A stretch of 64,000 nt of DNA from the NCBI GenBank assembly GCA_002391625.1, contig DGFJ01000031.1, positions 1-64,000 on the forward strand, read 5' to 3'. The notes below the pieces were generated by a model. That model was not told the origin of the DNA. It ran no database searches and saw only the letters and a program-made list of their open reading frames with translations. Position 1 is the first letter of the stretch; each line of letters opens with the position of its first letter. The position numbers and the translations under genes are program-made. The DNA comes from Ruminococcaceae bacterium UBA3903 (lineage in GTDB: Bacteria; Bacillota; Clostridia; Oscillospirales; Acutalibacteraceae). Below are positions 1 through 7,780 of the stretch, one piece after another.

Positions 1-1130
1 GTCTCAACGTGATTAGTGTAAGGGAACATATCTACAGGCTGTATTTCAGTGACCTGATAGCCACCATGTTCTGTCAAAAACATTAAATCACGCTGTTGAG
101 TTTCTGGATTACATGATATATACACAATACGCTGTGGTGCTGCAGCTACCAACGCATTTAAAAAGGCACGGTTGCTGCCAGCACGTGGCGGGTCCATAAA
201 CACAACCTGTGGCTTCTCGTCATCTGACTGCCACTCCTCTAAAAACTTGCCAGCATCCCCTTTATAAAAAAATGCGTTTTTCCTGTTGTTAAGCTTTGCG
301 TTTTCCTTAGCGTCCTTTATGGCTGAACCGCTAATCTCTATGCCTACAACATTTTTTGCGTGCTTAGCTGCTATCAAGCCTATTGTTCCTGTTCCGCAAT
401 ATGCGTCTAAAACAGTGGTGTCGCTGTTTATTTTTGCCATCTCAACAGCCTTGTTGTATAAATATTCAGTTTGTACAGAGTTAATCTGATAAAATGATCC
501 AGGTGATATTTTGAATTTACAGCCACATAGATTATCAAAAATATACCCGTTGCCATACAGAATTCTTTCCTTACCACCTAACATAAGCTTAAACGGATTA
601 TCGTTAACATTTTGTACAATAGTTGTTATTTTAGGATACAGCGATAACAGCTCCTTTACAAAATGCTTTGATTGGTTAAATTTTTCTGTGGCTGTTACTA
701 AAACAACCATTATTTCCCCAGTGTTAGCGGCGGTCCTAACTAACACGTGCTTTACAAAGCCCTTGTCGGTTTTAGGGTTGTAGGTCGTTATTCCTAAACG
801 TTTCATCACTGTTCGTACAGCTACTACTATTCTGTCACCACGTTTATTGTTTAGCATACAGCTTTCTACCGCTACAATTCCGTTAGTTGCGGACTGGTAT
901 ACTCCAGATATTATTTTTCCACCTACTGTTGTGCGAAATACAGCCTGCACCTTATTACGATAATGTGTAGGGTTATCCATGGCTTTAATTTTGTTTATCT
1001 TTCCAAAGGAATACAGTAAGCGTTCTACCTTAATTTCCTTCCACCTCAGCTGTTGGTCATAGGTCATATTTTGCAGCTGACATCCGTTACATCTTTTGTA
1101 TTGTGGACATTGGTCTTCTTTATTAGTCAC
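1..1130 (-). CDS. rlmCD: 23S rRNA (uracil-5-)-methyltransferase, RlmCD/RumA family (3' end outside window)
   Basis: SAM-dependent enzyme that makes 5-methyluridine in 23S rRNA. Reading from a GTG at 1130, the N-terminus has a CPQYKRCNGC cluster (Cys 8, 14, 17) expected to bind a [4Fe-4S] centre. It is followed by SPGSFYQIN, SAM motif VLDAYCGTGTIGL, MDPPRAG and the catalytic-Cys motif YISCNPET near the window edge. The usual N-terminal TRAM domain is absent. The GTG start is chosen because AAGGTGG lies about 6 bases upstream and the Cys cluster follows at once. About 376 codons are present, so only the last few tens of residues are missing. The family is secure; whether it methylates U747, U1939 or both cannot be told from sequence. 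Confidence 0.9.
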   Translation of the reverse strand, partial: MTNKEDQCPQYKRCNGCQLQNMTYDQQLRWKEIKVERLLYSFGKINKIKAMDNPTHYRNKVQAVFRTTVGGKIISGVYQSATNGIVAVESCMLNNKRGDRIVVAVRTVMKRLGITTYNPKTDKGFVKHVLVRTAANTGEIMVVLVTATEKFNQSKHFVKELLSLYPKITTIVQNVNDNPFKLMLGGKERILYGNGYIFDNLCGCKFKISPGSFYQINSVQTEYLYNKAVEMAKINSDTTVLDAYCGTGTIGLIAAKHAKNVVGIEISGSAIKDAKENAKLNNRKNAFFYKGDAGKFLEEWQSDDEKPQVVFMDPPRAGSNRAFLNALVAAAPQRIVYISCNPETQQRDLMFLTEHGGYQVTEIQPVDMFPYTNHVE

Positions 1131-1144
1131 TTTTATACCACCTT

Positions 1145-1180
1145 AAAAAATAGGCTGTCCTACCAACTGGTAAGACAGCT
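1145..1180 (-). terminator. Rho-independent terminator-like hairpin after the lipoprotein gene
   Basis: On the minus strand AGCTGTCTTACC, loop AGTT, GGTAGGACAGCCT, then TATTTTTTAA. It ends the upstream two-gene unit but lies directly before the ribosome-binding site of the methyltransferase, so readthrough would feed that gene. Confidence 0.75.
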
Positions 1181-1275
1181 GTTATATTTGTTTTATATTA
1201 ACCGTGAAATAGAACGTTAGATGAAATTTTAGCATATCTGGTCTATTGTTCTGTCTGTTAGAGCATAGTATCATG

Positions 1276-2454
1276 TTATCGTGCAGCAGTTGCACGTTCT
1301 ACAGCACTTGATAAAAACAGTGCCTTTAAAGTTGTGTAGTTAACTATGCCATCTCGGCTATCTAAATCGTTGTTTTCTTGAAATTCTGAAACAGCAGTGG
1401 CTGTGGAAGCTCCAAAATAGCCTGTAGGCTCTATTGGCATATATCCTAAGCTGTCCAAACGTTTTTGTATAGCCAATACATTGTCGTCCTCGTCACCTGT
1501 GGTATAGCTCATATCCTCTGAAATTGCTATGCCATAATCAGCCTCAACGCTTTGTGCCACATCCGTTTGCAGAGCAGCGAAAAGTATAGCATTAATATCC
1601 TCTACACCCTTTATAATAGTATTACCCTGACGTGTCATTTCAGTAGCGGGGATTTCGTAAACTCGGCTTTTTTTAACAGCTGTAATTGTTTTAAAATCAT
1701 CACTACTCATAATTTGTGCCTTTAAGCCCTCTGCACAAAAAATATAATTTGGATTTTGGGCTTTCAAGGTTTCTATCAACAGGGTACCCCCTGTTACCTC
1801 GCTGCCAATATTAATTGCACCGGCACTGGTTAATATTTCGCTGGCAAACATATCCCCTGTTACAGCACTGCCATTCATATCAAAAATATAACAGGCGGTT
1901 GTAGCGGTCTTACTTTCTGGTGCACTTTCACGGATTAAGGACATATTGACTATTATATCATCGGCAATGGTTATTCCCTTTTCATTACCTGTAATATTAC
2001 CGTCAAAGACAGAGCAAAGCTTTTTATACATAGCAGCTAAGCTGTTATGGTCAGCCGCAGCCGCCATACGCAGAACCGTAATACCCTTATCAGTCATGGC
2101 TGTGTAGGCCTCTGCAGAGATAGTGTCATCAGCAAATACAATCTCAGGCTTAGCCGAAATGATAGCATCAACATTAGGCTGACCGGCATTGCCAACCTGT
2201 TGTATATTTGACAGCTCTGGTTGAGTGCAGTTGTCACCTTTGGCAACTATTTTATCCGTATAACCACAGGCTATCATTATATCAGCAATAGAATCGTTTA
2301 GAACAACCGCTTTTTCAGGTGGTTGGTGTATAGCTGTATGACCTATGGTAACAGGGTATTCTGATTGTACTTTATCAATGTACGGAACGTCACAGGCTGT
2401 TAAGGAAAAAGCTAAGCATACCGCTACAACTGCCGATAAAAGTTTTTTAACCAT
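1276..2454 (-). CDS. BtuF/FhuD-type substrate-binding lipoprotein with C-terminal peptidoglycan-binding domain
   Basis: 392 aa. A lipoprotein signal (hydrophobic stretch, then SLTAC, lipid Cys about residue 21) is followed by a periplasmic-binding fold of the iron-siderophore/cobalamin type (about 35-300: VVLNDSIADIMIACGYTDKIVAKGD, NVDAIISAKPEIVFAD). A C-terminal PG_binding_1-like segment follows (about 320-380: NVLAIQKRLDSLGYM, TGYFGASTATAVSEFQ). No permease or ATPase gene is adjacent, so it may work in wall-associated sensing or with a distant transporter. It starts 17 bases after the DUF815 ATPase gene with a good CGGAGG site, so the two are cotranscribed. The binding fold and the tail are each recognisable, but the ligand is unknown. 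Confidence 0.75.
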   Translation of the reverse strand: MVKKLLSAVVAVCLAFSLTACDVPYIDKVQSEYPVTIGHTAIHQPPEKAVVLNDSIADIMIACGYTDKIVAKGDNCTQPELSNIQQVGNAGQPNVDAIISAKPEIVFADDTISAEAYTAMTDKGITVLRMAAAADHNSLAAMYKKLCSVFDGNITGNEKGITIADDIIVNMSLIRESAPESKTATTACYIFDMNGSAVTGDMFASEILTSAGAINIGSEVTGGTLLIETLKAQNPNYIFCAEGLKAQIMSSDDFKTITAVKKSRVYEIPATEMTRQGNTIIKGVEDINAILFAALQTDVAQSVEADYGIAISEDMSYTTGDEDDNVLAIQKRLDSLGYMPIEPTGYFGASTATAVSEFQENNDLDSRDGIVNYTTLKALFLSSAVERATAAR

Positions 2455-2471
2455 TATTTCTACCTCCGAAA

Positions 2472-3713
2472 TTATTGTTTTTTGTCAGTAAATAGGGAGT
2501 CTATAAATTGTCTGGCACAACGTGGTGAGCGACCGCCACGCTCAAGTGCCCATTGTTCAGCCTCAAAGAACAGCTTATCTTCCTCCATGTCCACACCCTT
2601 GTGCTTGGCAATGGCATTGACTATATCCAGATACTTGTCCTTACTAGGGGCTGAAAAGTTAACGGCCAGTCCAAAACGATCTGATAGGGACAAGCTTTCC
2701 TGCATACTGTCGTTTCTATGTAAATCATCACCGTCACGGTCGGCAAAGCTTTCTTTTACTAAATGACGCCTGTTGGACGTAGCGTATATAAGGGTATTAG
2801 ATGGACGAGCCGCTAAACCACCCTCTAGTACAGCTTTTAGTGATGCGTAGCTGGTATCCTGCTTTTGGAAGGACAGGTCATCTATGAAAATAAGGAACTT
2901 CATAGGAACAGCTGCTATTTTATCTACCAATAAAGGAAAGTCGCTTAAACGCTCCTTTGGCATTTCAACAATGCGTAGGCCCTCTGTACAGTATTGGTTT
3001 ACAATTGCCTTAACTGTAGAGGATTTGCCAGTACCCTTATCTCCATATAACAAGCAATTATTGGCTGTTTGTCCGTTTATAAAGGCTGTAGTATTGTCAA
3101 CAACCAAGCCCCTAGAATATTTGTAGCCCTTTAACTCATCCAAGGATATGTCATCAGGATGCAGTACCGGCTCAATTTCTCCATCACGCCAAATAAAGGC
3201 CTTATATCTAGCAAACATACCACAGCCATGATGTCTGTAGAAATCTGCCATTTTTTCTATACAAGTATCAATATGGGCAGTCTGCTGTACAGGAGTACCA
3301 ACCTGCCAGCGTGGCAGCGTATTAATAATGTCAGGTATTTTGTCCTTGTATTTGTAGCCCTCTAAAATTTCGTCGGGAGTCATAGAACCCACCCTTACAA
3401 TGGCTTCAACATCTCGTCTTGCCGCCTTAATTACCTCTAAAGGTAAATCCTTTTCCTTACCGGCAGCTGCGGCTCTGGAAAAGCAGTTTTCGTCGTAAAA
3501 AGCAGTAGCTGTAATACAGCCACATAAGTTGTCGCTGTATCCACGCTCACATAATAAATAGAAAAAATCGCCCCATGCAGTGGTGAATTCCATAGGTTCA
3601 GAATCATAGGCACATAACAGCTTGTAAAATGCCTTTGGCACGGTTCTGTTTAATATTCCCTTATATACAGATAGAGAACTAATCATTAATGATGAACTTT
3701 CTAAAATGTTCAT
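2472..3713 (-). CDS. DUF815-family AAA ATPase
   Basis: 413 aa cytoplasmic ATPase. The C-terminal two thirds hold Walker A YGDKGTGKSS (about residue 225), Walker B FLIFIDDLSF, a sensor segment IYATSNRRH and an arginine-rich SRDGDD/LSDRFG region, the arrangement of the DUF815 family of AAA proteins. The N-terminal 190 residues are helical and specific to this family. The cellular role of the family is not established. It is first in an operon with the substrate-binding lipoprotein. The start ATG lies behind a weak AAAGG site, and a clear sigma-A promoter sits about 60-90 bases upstream. Confidence 0.85.
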   Translation of the reverse strand: MNILESSSLMISSLSVYKGILNRTVPKAFYKLLCAYDSEPMEFTTAWGDFFYLLCERGYSDNLCGCITATAFYDENCFSRAAAAGKEKDLPLEVIKAARRDVEAIVRVGSMTPDEILEGYKYKDKIPDIINTLPRWQVGTPVQQTAHIDTCIEKMADFYRHHGCGMFARYKAFIWRDGEIEPVLHPDDISLDELKGYKYSRGLVVDNTTAFINGQTANNCLLYGDKGTGKSSTVKAIVNQYCTEGLRIVEMPKERLSDFPLLVDKIAAVPMKFLIFIDDLSFQKQDTSYASLKAVLEGGLAARPSNTLIYATSNRRHLVKESFADRDGDDLHRNDSMQESLSLSDRFGLAVNFSAPSKDKYLDIVNAIAKHKGVDMEEDKLFFEAEQWALERGGRSPRCARQFIDSLFTDKKQ

Positions 3714-3772
3714 TGCTATACGGACCTTTCATTGTCGTTTTATTAAACTTATTATTGTTATACTTAACTGTT

Positions 3773-3801
3773 ATTTTACCTTTTTTTCTATATTAAGTCA
3801 A
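3773..3801 (-). promoter_or_regulatory. Sigma-A promoter of the DUF815/lipoprotein operon
   Basis: Minus strand TTGACT, 17-base spacer, TAAAAT, about 60 bases before the DUF815 start. The rest of the 3714-3987 gap is AT-rich and I see no gene in it. Confidence 0.7.
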
Positions 3802-3987
3802 TTAGAAGAAAACTGGCTAATCCTGCAAGAATATGTTATATTTTTATACATTCTAAGGATTTTACTCTTTATAAAAAATAAGTTATGGTCAAAAATGGGA
3901 AAACGCCTTGCCAAACCTGTGTGTAAGATGAAAATCAGCAGGGATATAGTGGATGTAAAATTTTTTTAAAAAATTTGTAAAAAAAGC

Positions 3988-4016
3988 TTGCATTTTGTAA
4001 AACGGGGTGATATAAT
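3988..4016 (+). promoter_or_regulatory. Promoter of 5S rRNA copy 1
   Basis: TTGCAT, 17-base spacer, TATAAT, about 43 bases before the 5S gene. The same elements with the same spacing precede the second 5S copy. Confidence 0.8.
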
Positions 4017-4058
4017 AATCAAGCAGTCGAGAACGACGGCAAAAACAAAAGTTAATAA

Positions 4059-4175
4059 GTTGGTGTCGATAACGCTGAGGGTCCACCCGTTCCCATACCG
4101 AACACGGAAGTTAAGCTCAGTGGTGCCGAAGATACTTGGCTGGTAACGGCCTGGGAAAATAGGGAGATGCCAACA
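4059..4175 (+). rRNA. rrf: 5S ribosomal RNA, copy 1
   Basis: About 117 bases with the conserved core CCGAACACGGAAGTTAAGCTC and the terminal helix GTTGG/CCAAC. Ends are set from that helix and are good to a few bases. No 16S or 23S gene is near; the copy has its own promoter and terminator. It differs from copy 2 at two positions, both within the first 15 bases. Confidence 0.93.
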
Positions 4176-4183
4176 CCATAAGC

Positions 4184-4208
4184 TACCACCCAATAGGGTG
4201 GTCGTTTT
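4184..4208 (+). terminator. Terminator of 5S copy 1
   Basis: ACCACCC, loop AATA, GGGTGGT, followed by CGTTTTTTT. Confidence 0.85.
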
Positions 4209-4488
4209 TTTGTCTTTAAATATATACTGCAAGAGCTCTGATATGTTGTACCAACGCTTGCTGTATATTAAGCTTTCCCCTAGCTGCTGCTACAGCTTAG
4301 ATGGCTTTATAAGTTTTTATCATAATGCCATTATCATAAGACGTTACTTGGGAGTAAATTTATAGATAAATCCTTGTTAAACAAATAATTGACAATCAAA
4401 AAAAGCCTGCTAACCTTATAGGATTTTATTATGTGACGGATTTGTTTTTTGGGTTTTTGCCACAAATTAAAAAAATTTGCAAAAACCC

Positions 4489-4517
4489 TTGCATTTTTGT
4501 GATAGTAATGTTATAAT
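4489..4517 (+). promoter_or_regulatory. Promoter of 5S rRNA copy 2
   Basis: TTGCAT, 17-base spacer, TATAAT, preceded by an A/T tract like that before copy 1. The 4209-4488 gap ahead of it shows no gene. Confidence 0.8.
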
Positions 4518-4549
4518 GTTCTAGCAGTCAAGCTTTGATTGCACAATAA

Positions 4550-4666
4550 GTTGGTGCCGATGACGCTGAGGGTCCACCCGTTCCCATACCGAACACGGAA
4601 GTTAAGCTCAGTGGTGCCGAAGATACTTGGCTGGTAACGGCCTGGGAAAATAGGGAGATGCCAACA
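4550..4666 (+). rRNA. rrf: 5S ribosomal RNA, copy 2
   Basis: Same 117-base gene as copy 1, with two substitutions near the 5' end (GTGCCGATGACG against GTGTCGATAACG). It is separated from copy 1 by about 375 bases of unrelated sequence and is again not linked to 16S or 23S. Confidence 0.93.
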
Positions 4667-4675
4667 CAAAGAGCG

Positions 4676-4703
4676 ACCATCCGACGGGGTGGTTACTTTT
4701 TTT
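4676..4703 (+). terminator. Terminator of 5S copy 2
   Basis: ACCATCC, loop GACG, GGGTGGT, followed by a run of seven T. Confidence 0.85.
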
Positions 4704-4928
4704 GCCCAAATTTAAGAGGATACATCTGTGGAAAAACGATAATTCCAGCAACCGCCGGGTGCTTCCATAGAAGCTTCTATTTCCTCAAGGATTCCATCTA
4801 AATATAACTCTGTCGTTTTCTGGTATTATTTTTTGCATAAAATTCATCAAATTTTATTTGCACATTCCGATAATATGTAAGATAATAGTACTGGGTTATT
4901 TTTATTTTTCATCAATTGAATTATACCA
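4704..4928. other. Intergenic stretch without a supported gene
   Basis: Between the second 5S terminator and the next hairpin. A start-less minus-strand reading frame of about 38 codons (4712-4828) reads like ordinary protein (LYLDGILEEIEASMEAPGGC) and could be the worn tail of a lost gene, but I cannot name it. Confidence 0.3.
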
Positions 4929-4977
4929 AAAAGCGAGCCTTCTGCACTGCCTACGCAGTCCTTTGGCTCGCTTTTTT
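4929..4977 (+). terminator. Strong hairpin flanked by A- and T-runs
   Basis: AAAAAGCGAGCC, an inner helix GCACTGC/GCAGT, then GGCTCGCTTTTTT. It can end transcription in either direction. No gene on the plus strand directly precedes it. Confidence 0.7.
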
Positions 4978-5030
4978 CGGCTATTTCGTTACAGCCACCT
5001 AGTCATGCCTATTGGACGCAAAAAACAAAG

Positions 5031-5060
5031 AAAAAAGGTAACGATTTCTCGCTACCTTTT
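5031..5060 (-). terminator. Terminator of the potABCD operon
   Basis: Minus strand AAGGTAGCG, loop AGAAAT, CGTTACCTTTTTTC, directly after the potD stop. Confidence 0.85.
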
Positions 5061-5073
5061 AGCTTAATAGTTT

Positions 5074-6144
5074 TTAGCTTTGCACCTGTAAAAACTGCTC
5101 CTGCATATAGTTATATACATCATCTGGCAAATTGGAGAAGTAGTAGCACTTATCTAAATATTCCTGTGTTGGGTACATTAGCTCATTATTCTTCATTTCA
5201 TCATCTAAAAGGTCATATGCCTTTTGGTTTGGTGTAGAATAGCCAATATATTCAGCGTTTGCCTTTGCTACCTCTGGCTCTAGCATATAGTTAATAAACT
5301 TTTCAGCCAATTCCTTGTTTTTGCTGCCCTTAGGTATGCACATAGAGTCCACAAAACGGTTAGAGCCTTCCTCTGGCAGTACATAATCCAGCTTTTCGTT
5401 ATTTTCCATCATCATAGCTATGTCACCAGCGTAGTATGGTGCGACAGCAGCCTGACTGCCCTCCATCTCTGTAAATACCTGATCCATAACATAACGCTTT
5501 AGCAATGGCTTTTGCTCTTTTAAATATGATGTAGCTGTATCAACGTCAGCCTTTGTTACTACATCAGGGGTTATACCCTTTAACTGCATTGCTATCGCCA
5601 TAGCATCTCTGGAATTATTAAACATCAATATGTTGCCGCTGTACTGTTTATCCCACAATACCTTCCAGCTGGTTGGTTTTTCGCTTATCATATCTGTATT
5701 GTAAACCATAGCTACAACACCGCCGGAATAAGGCACGCTGTATTTATTGTCTGTGTCAAATGGCAAGTTTTTGTAATCGTCCATTACATTAGAATAATTG
5801 GGAACATTATCAAGATTAATCTCATTTAGCATATCCTCAGCAATTAGCTTACTTATCATATAGTCTGATGGTATGATAACATCATATGCCGAGTTACTGC
5901 TTTTTATTAAATTATACATTTCCTCGTTGGATTCATAATTTGTATAATTAACCTTTATGTTGTACTTTTTTTCAAACTCTGCAATAACGTCCATTGTACC
6001 GCCCTCGCCGTTTGATATATACTCACCCCAGTTAAATACGTTGATTTCCTGTTTTTCCTGTGTGCCTCCACCACAGCCGCCCAATGTAACACCAACAGCA
6101 GCTATCATGGTGGCCGCCAAAATAATTGATAAAGTTCTTTTCAT
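5074..6144 (-). CDS. potD: Spermidine/putrescine-binding lipoprotein PotD
   Basis: Extracellular binding protein of the polyamine ABC importer. From the ATG at 6144 it is 356 aa, with a lipoprotein signal ending GVTLGGC. The family-typical start of the mature domain EINVFNWGEYI follows, then YDVIIPSDYMISKL and the C-terminal EYIGYSTPNQKAYDLL. The longer in-frame ATG at 6165 is rejected because GAGGAA stands 8 bases before the inner one. Last gene of potABCD, about 50 bases after potC. Whether it prefers spermidine or putrescine is not decided here. Confidence 0.93.
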   Translation of the reverse strand: MKRTLSIILAATMIAAVGVTLGGCGGGTQEKQEINVFNWGEYISNGEGGTMDVIAEFEKKYNIKVNYTNYESNEEMYNLIKSSNSAYDVIIPSDYMISKLIAEDMLNEINLDNVPNYSNVMDDYKNLPFDTDNKYSVPYSGGVVAMVYNTDMISEKPTSWKVLWDKQYSGNILMFNNSRDAMAIAMQLKGITPDVVTKADVDTATSYLKEQKPLLKRYVMDQVFTEMEGSQAAVAPYYAGDIAMMMENNEKLDYVLPEEGSNRFVDSMCIPKGSKNKELAEKFINYMLEPEVAKANAEYIGYSTPNQKAYDLLDDEMKNNELMYPTQEYLDKCYYFSNLPDDVYNYMQEQFLQVQS

Positions 6145-6194
6145 TTGCTTGATTCCTCTTTTCATATTATTATATATAGTATTAAGAAATGCTC

Positions 6195-6989
6195 TTAATA
6201 TTCTCCCCTTGCTTTTTCTGCCCGTCTTTCACGTACATTTACTACAATCAAAATAACAATGGTCGTCACAAACAGCAGCGTTGACAGGGCATTTATCGTA
6301 GGTGAAATTCTGCGACGCAGCATTGTGTAAATTTCAATTGGCAGTGTCTGAAACTTTGGTCCTCGTGTAAAGTAGGTTATAACAAAGTCGTCCAAGGAAT
6401 AGGTAAACGACATTAATAAGCCCGATATAATGCCGGGCATAATCTCAGGCAGTACAGCCTTTCTAAAGGCTTGACCGCTGTTACACCCTAGGTCACGAGC
6501 CGCCTCGTAGACGCTATTGTCCATTTGCCGAAGCTTTGGCATTACGTTTAATACAACATACGGAGTGCAAAAACCAATATGTGCTATTAATACGGTTCCA
6601 AAGCCCATTTCAAAATTTAATATACCTCCCAAAAAAGCGAACAACAGCATAAAGGATACACCTGTTACTATTTCTGGGTTAATAATAGGAATATTAGAAA
6701 CGTTGTTGACGATTGTACGTAAGGGACGCTTCATATTATAAATACCAATAGCCGCCGCTGTACCTAATATTGTTGATATAACAGAAGCACAAACAGCGAT
6801 TAATATAGTATTGTACAGGGAGGACATAATAGCCGAGTTATTAAAAAGCTCTACATACCATTTTAAGGTAAAGCCCTTCCATACCGAGGTTTTACCATCG
6901 TTAAAGGAATATACGATAAGCAGTAAAATAGGCAAATACAAAAACAGCATAACCAATCCAACGTATATTTTTGTACCAATTTTTTTCAC
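6195..6989 (-). CDS. potC: Spermidine/putrescine ABC transporter permease PotC
   Basis: 264 aa, six membrane segments. Inner-membrane half of the importer channel. It has the permease EAA loop EAARDLGCNSGQAFRKAVLPEIMPGI (about residues 160-185), which contacts the ATPase, and the family sequence FSFTYSLDDFVITYFTRGP. The start overlaps the potB stop by 4 bases, so translation is probably coupled. Normal length for PotC. Confidence 0.93.
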   Translation of the reverse strand: MKKIGTKIYVGLVMLFLYLPILLLIVYSFNDGKTSVWKGFTLKWYVELFNNSAIMSSLYNTILIAVCASVISTILGTAAAIGIYNMKRPLRTIVNNVSNIPIINPEIVTGVSFMLLFAFLGGILNFEMGFGTVLIAHIGFCTPYVVLNVMPKLRQMDNSVYEAARDLGCNSGQAFRKAVLPEIMPGIISGLLMSFTYSLDDFVITYFTRGPKFQTLPIEIYTMLRRRISPTINALSTLLFVTTIVILIVVNVRERRAEKARGEY

Positions 6990-7780
6990 GCTACAGCCGC
7001 CTCCTCGTCACCAAACTTGTTCATAATGACAATAAAGACAAGGATAAACACCATCAAGGCTAAGGACAACGCTGAACCTACTCCCTTATCTCGCTGAAAA
7101 ATATTTTCGATAACGTCGCCTATCATTTTATCCCCTGTACCACCTAGGTACTGGGCTACTAAAAATGTACTGGCTGTAGGTACAAACACCATTGTAATAC
7201 CTGATATAATACCCGGTACGCTAAGTGGGAAAACCACCTTTGAAAAAACTCTGAATTTGTTAGCCCCTAAATCATGTGCCGCCTCTATCAGGCTATTATC
7301 TATTTTTAACATTACTGTATAAATAGGCAGTACCATAAATGGTAAAAAATTATATACCATACCTAGCACCACTGCACCCATGTTACCCATTAATGCCACA
7401 TCAAAGCCTAAAAACTTCACAGCCATATCTACCAGCCCGTCATTTTGCAGCAGCAATACCCATGCGTAAATTCTTAAAATAAAGTTCATCCACATAGGTA
7501 ACATCAGCAGCATAACAACAAGGTTCTGGGAATGCTTTTTAGCTCTTGCCATTATATAGCTTAAGGGATACGCTATAGCTAAACAAATAACAGTTGACAA
7601 CAAAGAAATCCACAAGGAACGCACAAAAACATCTGTATAATATAAGCTGTCTGCAAAGGATTGCAGCGTAAAATTTCCGTTGGAATCTGTAAAGGCATAG
7701 TACACCACCATGATTAGTGGGATAATAGTGAAAATAAGCATCCATAACAAATAAGGATATGCAGGTGACTTAGATTTCAT
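6986..7780 (-). CDS. potB: Spermidine/putrescine ABC transporter permease PotB
   Basis: 264 aa from the ATG at 7780 (MKSKSPAYPYLL); the frame is open to 7852, but that extension lies inside potA and a GGTGGG site precedes the inner start. Six membrane segments and the EAA motif EAAHDLGANKFRVFSKVVFPLSVPGI (about 165-190). Pairs with PotC to form the channel. Overlaps the end of potA by 11 bases and potC by 4, as expected for a tightly coupled operon. Confidence 0.93.
   Translation of the reverse strand: MKSKSPAYPYLLWMLIFTIIPLIMVVYYAFTDSNGNFTLQSFADSLYYTDVFVRSLWISLLSTVICLAIAYPLSYIMARAKKHSQNLVVMLLMLPMWMNFILRIYAWVLLLQNDGLVDMAVKFLGFDVALMGNMGAVVLGMVYNFLPFMVLPIYTVMLKIDNSLIEAAHDLGANKFRVFSKVVFPLSVPGIISGITMVFVPTASTFLVAQYLGGTGDKMIGDVIENIFQRDKGVGSALSLALMVFILVFIVIMNKFGDEEAAVA

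Noticed and set aside
3706..3969. Plus-strand 87-aa gene upstream of the 5S genes
   Set aside because: No ribosome-binding site, odd composition, and it runs over the minus-strand promoter of the DUF815 operon.
4712..4828. Small minus-strand gene (about 38 codons)
   Set aside because: Protein-like, but with no start codon at its beginning and no ribosome-binding site; at best a remnant.
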